Positions 52,709-61,219 of a stretch of 64,000 nucleotides of DNA are shown piece by piece; within the stretch, counting starts at the first letter, position 1; every line of letters starts with the position of its first letter. The stretch covers positions 1,674,001 to 1,738,000 of the forward strand of contig CP069300.1 of NCBI GenBank assembly GCA_016839165.1. The letters run 5' to 3'. Origin of the DNA: Bradyrhizobium sp. PSBB068. GTDB taxonomy: Bacteria; Pseudomonadota; Alphaproteobacteria; Rhizobiales; Xanthobacteraceae. The notes beneath the pieces are model-generated. The model did no database searches. It saw only the letters and a program-made list of their open reading frames with translations, and had not been told where the DNA came from. The position numbers and the translations under genes are program-made.

Positions 52709-54682
52709 TCAGTTCGCGCCGCCGGTGACGCCGGCGCAGCCGTCGGTTTGCGTGCCCGACGTGCTGTAGGCCGCGATCGCGGTCGGCAGGCCGCCGGCCG
52801 CGCTCGATGTCAGATAGGCGTTCAGGATGTTGGTGGCCCACAGGCCGTCGAGTTCGTGGAAGCCGTTGTTGCGGATCACCCGGGCGACGTTCGGATCATA
52901 GCCGGGATTGTCGGAGTTCGAGGTCGCCGGATTGTAGTTCGGCAGCCCGGTGATCGATCCGCCGAAGTACCAGGCGAGCCAGTTCTTCACAGCAGGCACC
53001 CGCGTCCCGGCCGTGTCGCTGTAGCAGCTATACACGTTGAGGAAGCTCGCGCCGGTGATCGGATAGTCGCTCTGCGTCTGCAGCGGGATGCCGATGACGG
53101 ACAGGCCGTCATAGGTCACGCCGCCGACGACGGTGCCGGCGGGATAGACCTGGGCATACAGGTTCCAGGCATCATAGCTGCTGTTGACGCTCGGCGCGGT
53201 CAGGTTGGAAAACGCCAGCTGGGCATTGTTCGGCGTCGGCCGGACGAAGTTTTGCGCCCTGCCATTGCTGCCGGTCTGACCGGGGTGATAGACGCCGAGC
53301 AGGCGCTGCCGTTCGTTCTGGACGCTGGCCGACAGCGGTGCCGCCGCGGAGATCGTGGTGCCGGCGATTTCCTCGGTCACGGTCTGCGCATAGGGCTGGG
53401 TGAAGTCGGCGCTGAGATAGCCGATGCGGCCGGCGAAGCGCGGATCGGTCCCGATCTTCAGCGCTTCGTGGTTGCTGCCCGACGCGCTGATCCAATGCGG
53501 ATCCGGACGTTCCTCATCGTCGTCCACGTCGAACGGGTCGCTCTGGTCGGAGCTGCTCACCGCCCTGATGTTGTCGAGCAGGCGGGAGAACTTGCCGGAC
53601 GGCAGGTTCGCCGTGGTGCTGCCGCCGACGCCGACGCCGGTGAAGATCTTCTTGTAGTTATAGGTGCCGGTCGGGTCGAGTAGCGGGCAGAGGTTGGCGA
53701 GGTAGTTGGTCAGGATGAAGCTCGCGCCGGCATCATCCACGCGGTAGACCACCTTGATCGGCAGCCGGCCGCTGGTATAGGCGACCGGGGTCAGCGAACC
53801 GTTGGTGTTGGCGTCGTAAAAGTGCTGGAATTGCTGCACGCCGTGGGCGTCGAGCGCGGGGATCAGCGTCGAGGTGTCGTGCCAGTCCGTCACGGTCGCC
53901 GAGAAGATCGCGCAGAGCTGCGCGGCGGAGAGCTGGATCGCTCCGCCGGCCTGGTTGTTCGGCGACAGCGCCGACTGGTTGGTCCAGGTCACGCCCGAAG
54001 CGGAGTTCGACGTGTTGACCGCAATCGCAACCGGGACCTCCATGGCCGGCACCTGGATCGGCGCGCCGACGGCTGACGGATTGAAGCTGGCGGCCGTGCT
54101 GCTCAGGGCGCCGATCAGCAACGTGTTCTGCCAATTGGTCGACGGGATGAAATTGCTGAACGAGATCGTGGTCAGGCTTGCAATCGAGCTGGCGAGCGGC
54201 GCGTCGCTGGCGGCGAAGTCGAGCCGCGGATAGGGATAGCTCTTGAAGGCCGAATTGGCGGTGTCGCGGAACGCCGGCTTGGCCGAGGGCTTGCGCACCA
54301 CGGCCGGCGCGGAGGCCGGGCTGCCGCGGAACAATTGCTGCGCATCGTCGGCGATGTAGGCGCGCTGGCCGTTGCCGGAGCCGACGGCGGCGAACAATCC
54401 CTCGATCGAGGTCGAGAACAAGGTGCAGCTGGTCGGCAGCAGGTTCGGGCTCGGCGTCGCGGTCGAGAAGCTCGGCGAGAATGCCTGGCCGTCATTGGCC
54501 AGCGTCGCGCCCGCATAGCAGTCGAAGATCTGCCGCAGCGCCAGCGACGACAGCGTGCTGCCGCCACCGTAGATGCCGGTTTGGGCCGCAGCCGGTTGCT
54601 GGGCTCCGATCATGGCGGCGGCCGACAACACGACCAGCGAGGTCGTGCCCAGCACGCGTTCGGCGAACGATTTCGTCTTCAT
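52709..54682 (-). CDS. Second PstS/DING-like protein with altered phosphate site
   Basis: This 657-residue exported protein is paralogous to 29101-31035. The signal peptide ends near AAA-QTG (residue 31). Conserved fold motifs are GGGSTLSSLALRQIFDCY, AVGSGNGQRAYIAD, the aspartate motif LDFAASDAPL and the VYRVDDAGASFILTNYL helix entry. In the last motif the Ser-Gly-Thr that contacts phosphate in PstS is replaced by Ala-Gly-Ala, so the anion site is probably changed or lost. The C-terminal half (residues 450-657) again aligns with its paralogue by eye (IGYLSADFTQPYA). GGGAAGG precedes ATG 54682. No transporter genes are nearby. Confidence 0.83.
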   Translation of the reverse strand: MKTKSFAERVLGTTSLVVLSAAAMIGAQQPAAAQTGIYGGGSTLSSLALRQIFDCYAGATLANDGQAFSPSFSTATPSPNLLPTSCTLFSTSIEGLFAAVGSGNGQRAYIADDAQQLFRGSPASAPAVVRKPSAKPAFRDTANSAFKSYPYPRLDFAASDAPLASSIASLTTISFSNFIPSTNWQNTLLIGALSSTAASFNPSAVGAPIQVPAMEVPVAIAVNTSNSASGVTWTNQSALSPNNQAGGAIQLSAAQLCAIFSATVTDWHDTSTLIPALDAHGVQQFQHFYDANTNGSLTPVAYTSGRLPIKVVYRVDDAGASFILTNYLANLCPLLDPTGTYNYKKIFTGVGVGGSTTANLPSGKFSRLLDNIRAVSSSDQSDPFDVDDDEERPDPHWISASGSNHEALKIGTDPRFAGRIGYLSADFTQPYAQTVTEEIAGTTISAAAPLSASVQNERQRLLGVYHPGQTGSNGRAQNFVRPTPNNAQLAFSNLTAPSVNSSYDAWNLYAQVYPAGTVVGGVTYDGLSVIGIPLQTQSDYPITGASFLNVYSCYSDTAGTRVPAVKNWLAWYFGGSITGLPNYNPATSNSDNPGYDPNVARVIRNNGFHELDGLWATNILNAYLTSSAAGGLPTAIAAYSTSGTQTDGCAGVTGGAN

Positions 54683-55211
54683 GATAACCTTCCCTGTTTT
54701 TGTTGCGTGACACAGAAGCGCCGCGTGACCGCCTGACGGCCTCGTGATGTCCAGAACGTCTTGTTCGATGGCAGTGAATGGGACGGCGATGAAGAAGACC
54801 TTGCAGGAACGTCTCAAGACAATCGAAGCTGTTCGCCGCCCAAGGTGAACAGCCCTGCGCGGCGTGTGTCGGCTTCGGCGCCGATGTGGCTCACACCCCT
54901 TAGACAATCTGAATTGGTGCGATGCGCAGGAGCTCGTGGTGATTTTTCAGACGAGTGGAGTTCTCGGACAAGTGGCGTCTCACCGGAGCAAAGCGCAAGC
55001 GCCGCGACCTGATGTGGGGGCCGGATGACAAAGGAGCTGACGGCACCGCGCGAGACGATCCCCGTTGCCGCAATTGATCCCCAACCCGCGGCTATCCAAC
55101 GCGCGTGCGAGACTGTAATGAGGGCGCGGCCTGCGTGCGTCGGGGGGCGCCGGCGGCCTGCGGTCGCTTGTCACCAGGCGATCGCTCTCACGAAATAACG
55201 ATGGATTTGAC
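54683..55211. other. Intergenic region between PstS-like and Mfd-like genes
   Basis: 529 bp holding the divergent promoters of the second PstS-like gene and the Mfd-like gene. TGAC tetramers recur at 54708, 54726 and 54734 (TGAT at 54745), but spacing is irregular and I do not call a Pho box. No supported gene. Confidence 0.4.
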
Positions 55212-58200
55212 GTGGCGAATACCAAGAAGGCCCGCGCTGCTGCTGGCGCGACGAAGAACAGCAAGGGAGCGGCGCGTTCCGGGATATCATCTTCCTCGCC
55301 CCTCGGCATGTTGGCGCTGCACCTCCGCGAGCAATGGAAGCAGTCCGGCCGCGACGGCGTCGTTTTCCTTGCAGAGAGCGAGAACAGGGCCGAGCGCCTC
55401 GGCAGCGTGTTGCATTCGCTCGATGCTTCGCTCGAGGTGCTGGTATTCCCGCGGCTGAATACCTTGCCGTTCGACGGGCTGGAGCCGTCGCGCGAGATCG
55501 CCGGCCGGCGCAGTTCGGTGTTGCGGCGTCTTGCGAAGCGCAAGAAGCCCGTCTTCCTGGTGTCGACCGCGGAGGCGGTCATGGAGCGGCTGCCGTTGCC
55601 CGCGAGCTGGGGCCGCCTCAGCATCAGCTTGAAGGTCGGCGCGCGCCATTCCGAGCAGGATCTCAAGGATCGCCTGGAGGCGCTCGGATACGATCTCGAC
55701 GAAGAGGCGGATTATCCCGGGAGCGTTCTGTTCCACGGCATGACGTTCGAAGTGTTTCCGGCCGGCGGCCTCGGGCCGTTCAGGATCGAGCATTCCGGCG
55801 ACGTGATCCGCAGGATCGCCCGCGTCGATCCCAACGAGCACGACGTCGTCTTCGACACGCAGGAGCTGCTGATCGATCCGATGTCGGAACGGATCGCGCT
55901 CGGCGGCAAGCGGGCGCAGCGGGCGGTGCTGCCGGATTATTGTGAGCGCGCACGCTGGATCGCGGACGCGGGCGTGTCCGGTCACGCCGATAGCTGGCTC
56001 AGCACGATCAAGGAGGCAGCCGGCCGCAGGGAGACCGAGCGCGAGTATTTTGCGCCTGCTGACTGGAAGCGGCTGACCAAACGCATGAGCGTGCTGCCGC
56101 GAAAGGCGGCGTTCACTCCGACGCCTGATTTCTCCAAGGTCGCCTCGTCGCGGAAGGCGCTCCGCGCCTTTGTCGCCGACACGGAGCGCGCCGGATCGCG
56201 GCTGCTGCTGGTTGCGGCGGTTGAGGACGACCTGCGCGCGATGGAGCGGATGGGCGGGATCAAGGCGGAGCGCTTCACCGACTGGGACGAGGCGGCGAAC
56301 GGACGGGGCGGCGAAGCAGCGCTGCTGGCGGACTTCGACACCGGCTTCATCGGTTCGGGCCGCAAGCCGCTTGTCGTCGTGACGGCGACCGACGTGCTCG
56401 GCAGCCGGGCCCATCATCCGCAGCCGATGGCCAGAGCCTGGAGTGCGGCGTTCGATCATCCCGACGTGCCGGAGCGGGGCGCGGTCGTGGTTCATCTGCA
56501 GCGGGGGCTCGCCGTGCTCGATGGCTTGCAGGCCCTCGACATGGGCAAGGGATCATCCCGCGAGATGATCAGGCTGGCATTTGCGGGCGATGATGCCGCG
56601 CTCGTTCCGCCCGCTGACCTCGCGCTGATCTGGCCCTATGCGGCGGAGCTCGGCAGGCTGACATTGGACCGGGCGGATGGCAGCACGTGGTGGGCGCGGC
56701 GCACCAGGGCGGAGCAGGAAATCCAGATCGCCGCCAAGGCGCTCGCCAAGCACATCGCGCAGCGGCGGCGCCGGCGCGCTCCGAAGCTGGTCGCTCCCGG
56801 TCCCGCCTACGAACGGTTCGTCGCGCGCTTTCCGTATTTCACGACCGTCGACCAGGCGAAGGCGATCCGCGATGTGCTCGACGATCTTGCGTCGGGTCAT
56901 CCGATGGACCGGGTCGTCTGCGGCGACGTCGGTTTTGGCAAGACCGAGGTGGCCTTGCGCGCGGCGGCGGCCGTTGCCCTGTCGGGCAAGCAGGTTGCCA
57001 TCGTCGTGCCGACCACCGTTCTGGCAAGGCAGCACGTCGCAACGTTCCGCAAGCGCTTTGCACCGTTCGGCATCGAGGTGGGAAGCCTGTCACGCGCGAC
57101 GTCAGCGCAGGAAATGCGAGAGACCAAGGAAGGCCTGCGAAGCGGCAAGATGAAGGTCGTGGTCGGCACGCAGGCGATCGCCTCGAAGGACGTGAAATTC
57201 GCCAAGCTCAGCCTGGTCATCGTCGACGAGGAGCAGCACTTCGGGGCCGCGGAGAAGGCGAAGCTCTCGGGGCTCGCGAAGGGCGTCCATACGCTCTGGA
57301 TGAGCGCGACGCCGATCCCGCGCACGCTGGCGGCGGGTCTTGCGGGCTTCAGGGATCTGAGCGTGATCGCATCCCCGCCTGTGCATCGGCTTCCAATCGT
57401 GACCAGGATCGCGCCGTTGTCGGACGCGGCCATTGCCGCGGCATTGCTGCGCGAGCAGCGGCGTCACGGGCAGAGCTTCCTGATCTGTCCGCGCATCCAG
57501 GATCTCGATCCGCTGCTGGCGCGCGTGCAGGCGGTCGCCCCGGAGCTCCGCATCGTTTGCCTGCATGGCAAGCTCCCCGCCGACGAGCTTGACGACCGCA
57601 TGATGAGCTTTGTCGAAGGTGAGGCCGACGTTCTGCTGGCGACCAATATCGTGGAGAGCGGTCTCGACATTCCCCGGGCGAACACCATCGTGGTCTGCTG
57701 GCCGGAAAAGTTTGGCCTCGCGCAGCTGCACCAGCTGAGGGGACGGGTGGGGCGCGGCGGAACGCGCGCCTTCGCGTACATGCTGACTGAATCGAGCTCG
57801 GAGCAGTCCGGCAAGCGTCTGGCGGTTCTGGAGGAGTTCAGCAGGCCGGGTGCCGGCTTTGCGATCAGCGAGCGTGATCTGGACCTCAGGGGTGCCGGAG
57901 ATTTGTTGTCCGAGCGGCAGTCCGGCCACGTGCAGGTGTTCGGACCGGTGCTGTACAGCCACCTTCTGAAGCAGGCTTCGGAGAAGGCCAGCGATCGGTC
58001 CGGCGATCTGTGGGTGCCGGACCTCAATATTCCGGTCGCGGATCTCTTGCCGAGGAGTTACGTGCAGTCGGAATCGATGCGCCTCGAAATCTATGGCCGC
58101 GTCGCGAGGTGCCGGAACGAGGACGATCTGGAAGATCTCGAGGAAGAGACCTCTCGCCGCTTCGGCAGGCTGCCGCCGGCGGGGCGCGACTTCTTCGCGG

Positions 58201-58412
58201 CGGCAAGACTGAGGATCGATTGCAAGCGGCGCGGCATCGTCAGGCTCGACGTCGGACCGGAGGCCGTCGCAGCGACGTTCCTGCCTGGGCGGTTGCCTAA
58301 ATCCAGAGCGCGATCGCTACAACGTGACGGCGATCGCGTCTTCTACTCGGGCCGGACGCAAGAGCCGCCGTTCGAGCGGATCAACGATCTGCTGGATATC
58401 CTGGACGAGTGA
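55212..58412 (+). CDS. Mfd-family DEAD/DEAH helicase paralogue
   Basis: This 1,066-residue protein has the full layout of transcription-repair coupling factor. The UvrB-like N-terminal module contains FPRLNTLPFDGLEPSREIAG. A divergent RNAP-interaction-like segment (GAVVVHLQRGLAVLDGLQAL) replaces the usual VVHVDHGIGRY motif. The translocase has Walker A CGDVGFGKTEVALRA, DEEQ box VIVDEEQHFG, MSATPIPRTLA and the ATNIVESGLDIPRANTIV and QLHQLRGRVGRG motifs. A C-terminal D7-like domain follows. It is about 100 residues shorter than housekeeping Mfd, whose RID tudor-like core it has largely lost, so RNAP binding is doubtful. Start is GTG with a weak site; ATG 55308 is an alternative. A second, canonical mfd is expected elsewhere. 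Confidence 0.88.
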   Translation: MANTKKARAAAGATKNSKGAARSGISSSSPLGMLALHLREQWKQSGRDGVVFLAESENRAERLGSVLHSLDASLEVLVFPRLNTLPFDGLEPSREIAGRRSSVLRRLAKRKKPVFLVSTAEAVMERLPLPASWGRLSISLKVGARHSEQDLKDRLEALGYDLDEEADYPGSVLFHGMTFEVFPAGGLGPFRIEHSGDVIRRIARVDPNEHDVVFDTQELLIDPMSERIALGGKRAQRAVLPDYCERARWIADAGVSGHADSWLSTIKEAAGRRETEREYFAPADWKRLTKRMSVLPRKAAFTPTPDFSKVASSRKALRAFVADTERAGSRLLLVAAVEDDLRAMERMGGIKAERFTDWDEAANGRGGEAALLADFDTGFIGSGRKPLVVVTATDVLGSRAHHPQPMARAWSAAFDHPDVPERGAVVVHLQRGLAVLDGLQALDMGKGSSREMIRLAFAGDDAALVPPADLALIWPYAAELGRLTLDRADGSTWWARRTRAEQEIQIAAKALAKHIAQRRRRRAPKLVAPGPAYERFVARFPYFTTVDQAKAIRDVLDDLASGHPMDRVVCGDVGFGKTEVALRAAAAVALSGKQVAIVVPTTVLARQHVATFRKRFAPFGIEVGSLSRATSAQEMRETKEGLRSGKMKVVVGTQAIASKDVKFAKLSLVIVDEEQHFGAAEKAKLSGLAKGVHTLWMSATPIPRTLAAGLAGFRDLSVIASPPVHRLPIVTRIAPLSDAAIAAALLREQRRHGQSFLICPRIQDLDPLLARVQAVAPELRIVCLHGKLPADELDDRMMSFVEGEADVLLATNIVESGLDIPRANTIVVCWPEKFGLAQLHQLRGRVGRGGTRAFAYMLTESSSEQSGKRLAVLEEFSRPGAGFAISERDLDLRGAGDLLSERQSGHVQVFGPVLYSHLLKQASEKASDRSGDLWVPDLNIPVADLLPRSYVQSESMRLEIYGRVARCRNEDDLEDLEEETSRRFGRLPPAGRDFFAAARLRIDCKRRGIVRLDVGPEAVAATFLPGRLPKSRARSLQRDGDRVFYSGRTQEPPFERINDLLDILDE

Positions 58413-59169
58413 CTGCGACGGCGTTCGTCGGCGGCGTCATCTCACGGCGTCGCGCCTTGTGACTGCTTCACGCATGCAGTGGAGATATTTCATCGCGTGG
58501 CTGCTGCGGAGAACGAATCGACTGATCTGCGGACTGACATCGCGGTGACATGTAGCGCCGCTAATGCAGACAACAAGCGGTCCGTCCGCCGTCTTCGTGC
58601 CTGCTCCGAGCCGATCGGAAAGCCCCCTTCCAGGCGCGAGTCGACGGTATTTTGGGCGGGCTATGTTCTACAGATAGCGGTTTTTTTGGACTGAAACAGT
58701 CTGCCCGTGGCCGGAATCAGTGCCGCCAAAACGGGCTCCGATTTTCGCCTTCTCCGTAGGACTACGCGTTTTGCACACCGTTCCGCCCGGTGTTGCCCAA
58801 TTTGTGCCCGCTAGCGGTAACTCCAAATATTATGTATATTTTTCAATGACTTGCTGAAATGCCGCAGTTCAAAAGCCCGTGATATTTGTGCAACATTTGC
58901 CCAAAAACAGCCGCAACTCCTGCCAAGGCGAGCGGTCTTTTGTTGCGTGATCGGGGGCCTTCTGTCTCATATGGAACTGCGACGGAGGGGGGCATCCCAA
59001 GGTCGTCCCGTTCTAGGTGGTTCGCTTAAGTCCCTCGCGTTCATGCGGGTGTGTCCGAAGGCGCGAAGCGACTGAGCGGGGATTTAAGGGACAAAGGGAA
59101 CCAACCTGAGGGTGTTTTACCCGGCGGATCCGGAACCTTCCCTGAGATAGAGCAACTTGGAGGTTTAAC
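58413..59169. other. Long intergenic region upstream of the porin
   Basis: 757 bp without a supported gene. It includes an AT-rich patch at about 58820-58860, unusual against the GC-rich surroundings. The porin's long 5' leader probably lies here, as it does for other highly expressed outer-membrane protein genes. A strong GGAGG site precedes 59170. Possible small RNAs cannot be judged by eye. Confidence 0.45.
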
Positions 59170-60720
59170 ATGAAGATGGTTAAGAGCCTTATCCTCGGCT
59201 CGGCGGCGGCACTCGTCGCGGTCGGCGGAGCTCAGGCGGCCGATCTTCCCGTCAAGGCCAAAGCGGTCGAGTACGTGAAGGTTTGCTCCCTGTATGGTCC
59301 CGGTTTCTATTACATCCCGGGCACCGACACCTGTATCAAGCTGGGCGGCTACCTGCGCGCCGACGTCGTCGTGAACTCGAACTCGGATCACACCGGCAAC
59401 ACCTCGGGTGCCGGCGGTGCAAACAACCGGTTCACCAACGGCTACACCTGGCGCTCTCGTGAAGACCTGAACATCGATACGCGTACTGCGACCGAATACG
59501 GTGTCGTCCGTACCTTCTTCGATGCGACGTTCTCGTGGACTTCGGATACCTACGCCGGCCAGGGCAACGGTGCGACCGTTTACTCCCCGATCGGCGCGGT
59601 TCAGGCCCCGAACAACGCGAACTCCGGTGCGGTTGCAGGCGGTACGGTTGGCGTCTACTACGCCTTCATCCAGTTCGCCGGCTTCACGATGGGTAAGGCA
59701 GTCTCGCAGTTCTCGGCTCCGTGGGCCAACTATCCGGGCAACAACTTCGACGGCCTCGTCGGCGGCGGCGGTACTATCACTGGCGTGAACCAGTTCACCT
59801 ACACCGCTCAGTTCGGCAACGGCGTGTCGCTGTCTCTGTCGGCTCAGGACCAGACCGCCTACTACCAGGCTGGCGTGAACAACATCCTCGCGGGTGGCGC
59901 TTACGGCACCAGCGATTACGCCGGCACGATTGCTCCGGACCTCGTCGCGATGCTGCGCGTCGACCAGGCTTGGGGTCTGTTCCAGGCGTCGTTCGCGGCG
60001 CATAACAACCACGCGGCCTACTACGGCGGCACTGAGTTGACCGGTCATCCGGACGACAAGTGGGGCTGGGCTGGTCAGCTGGCCTTGTCGATCAAGAACA
60101 TTCCGACCGGACCTGGCGACACGATCAACGTGCAGGGCGTCTACACCAACGGTGCGACGCGCTACAACATCCAGGACCTCGCTGGTTCGGCTGGTGCGAA
60201 CACCATTTATGGTGGAACCGGTCTGCCGGGCGCCTACCAGAGCGTTGGTATCGGCGTTGCGCCGGACAGCGTGTTCGGTGCTATCGGTGGCGTGAACACC
60301 GGGCAGCAGCTGGTCACGACCTGGGGCTTCCGCGGTGCATACGTGCACAACTGGAGCCCCTACTGGAACACCTCGATCTACGGTGCTTATGCCGGTATCA
60401 CCTACAACGATACGGCTAAGACCCTGCTCTGCGGCGTCGGCGGCGTGGGCGGTTCGGTTCGGACCACCCTCAATGCTCTGGGCGGCGCGATCACCACCTG
60501 CAACCCCGACTACAATATCGCGCAGATTGGCACCCAGACCCAGTGGACCCCGGTCAAGAACCTGACCTTCACGGCAGACCTGACCTACACCCATCTGGAT
60601 CAGAAGTATGCTGGTACGGTGGCGGCGCCCAGCGCCGCGATCGGCAAGCCTGCTGCTCTCTACGAGTTGAAGGACCAGAATACTGTGACCCTGCTGCTCC
60701 GCGCTCAGCGCAACTGGTAA
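59170..60720 (+). CDS. Outer-membrane porin (Porin_2 / Omp2b type)
   Basis: This 516-residue trimeric beta-barrel porin of Rhizobiales (Omp2b, OmpII) has a signal peptide ending at GGAQAAD (residue 24). The mature start has the conserved VEYVKVCSLYGPGFYYIPGT and DTCIKLGGYLRADVV motifs. Next come TWRSREDLNIDTRTATEYG and a barrel with many aromatic/Gly strands, ending in VTLLLRAQRNW with the C-terminal aromatic needed for Bam recognition. GGAGG lies eight bases before the ATG, and codons are strongly biased to C/G third positions, in keeping with high expression. A strong terminator follows. Confidence 0.96.
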   Translation: MKMVKSLILGSAAALVAVGGAQAADLPVKAKAVEYVKVCSLYGPGFYYIPGTDTCIKLGGYLRADVVVNSNSDHTGNTSGAGGANNRFTNGYTWRSREDLNIDTRTATEYGVVRTFFDATFSWTSDTYAGQGNGATVYSPIGAVQAPNNANSGAVAGGTVGVYYAFIQFAGFTMGKAVSQFSAPWANYPGNNFDGLVGGGGTITGVNQFTYTAQFGNGVSLSLSAQDQTAYYQAGVNNILAGGAYGTSDYAGTIAPDLVAMLRVDQAWGLFQASFAAHNNHAAYYGGTELTGHPDDKWGWAGQLALSIKNIPTGPGDTINVQGVYTNGATRYNIQDLAGSAGANTIYGGTGLPGAYQSVGIGVAPDSVFGAIGGVNTGQQLVTTWGFRGAYVHNWSPYWNTSIYGAYAGITYNDTAKTLLCGVGGVGGSVRTTLNALGGAITTCNPDYNIAQIGTQTQWTPVKNLTFTADLTYTHLDQKYAGTVAAPSAAIGKPAALYELKDQNTVTLLLRAQRNW

Positions 60721-60751
60721 TACCGGTTGATCTGATAGCCAGCTAACAGAG

Positions 60752-60779
60752 CCCCCGGCGCCAAAACGCCGGGGGTTTT
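60752..60779 (+). terminator. Strong Rho-independent terminator of the porin gene
   Basis: A 9-bp G/C stem CCCCCGGCG/CGCCGGGGG with a 6-nt loop CCAAAA is followed by TTTT and further T-rich sequence (GCTTTG). It lies 31 bp after the porin stop. Confidence 0.9.
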
Positions 60780-60869
60780 GCTTTGTTCGGGCAATGCGGC
60801 TGCTCTCACAAGAGCGCCATTTTTTCGTACGATGTCATATTTGGTTCATTAATCAGTACCGATCCACCG

Positions 60870-61103
60870 ATGGATCGTTTTTGGCGACCGATGACGGTAG
60901 CTCAACAAATAATTCGGCTTATTCGCGAACAGCCGGGTCTGACCGAACGCCAGATTGCCGAGCGTATCTTCGGCGACGGAGGCTCCATACAGCGCGTCAA
61001 TCCAACGTGCCGAAAGTTGGTGGCAGAGGGCTGGCTGGAGCGACATGGTCGAGGATGGGCGGCGGACCCGTTCACGTATCACGCCGCGAGACCCAACCTC
61101 TGA
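60870..61103 (+). CDS. Small winged-helix-like DNA-binding protein
   Basis: This 77-residue protein (or 70 residues from ATG 60891) contains QQIIRLIREQPGLTERQIAE, then FGDGGSIQRVNPTCRKLVAE and GWLERHGRGW. This fits a winged helix in which the first part is helices 1-2, the RVNPTCRKL segment is the recognition helix and WLERHGRGW the wing. Such stand-alone winged helices occur widely in Rhizobiales with unknown targets. An upstream in-frame start at 60783 would overlap the porin terminator and is less likely. A terminator nearly identical to the porin's follows it. Confidence 0.65.
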   Translation: MDRFWRPMTVAQQIIRLIREQPGLTERQIAERIFGDGGSIQRVNPTCRKLVAEGWLERHGRGWAADPFTYHAARPNL

Positions 61104-61167
61104 ACCAAGATTGAGGTTGATTCGATTGTTTCGGCCAGCCAGGCATCGCGGGCCTGTCTGTAATGCG

Positions 61168-61194
61168 CCCCGGCGCTAGAACGCCGGGGGTCTT
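61168..61194 (+). terminator. Terminator, near-copy of the porin terminator
   Basis: The stem CCCCGGCG/CGCCGGGG with a 6-nt loop CTAGAA is followed by GTCTTGCTTTG. Apart from loop and single-base changes it repeats the element at 60752, including the downstream GCTTTGT. Confidence 0.75.
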
Positions 61195-61219
61195 GCTTTG
61201 TGTGGGCGGCTCGCAGGTG

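Noticed and set aside
54683..54760. Repeated TGAC tetramers before the second PstS-like gene as a Pho box
   Set aside because: Spacing is irregular (18, 8, 11 bp) and flanking bases do not match the consensus.
58851..59075. Small plus-strand frame before the porin
   Set aside because: Atypical composition, no ribosome-binding site and no family resemblance; probably part of the porin leader region.
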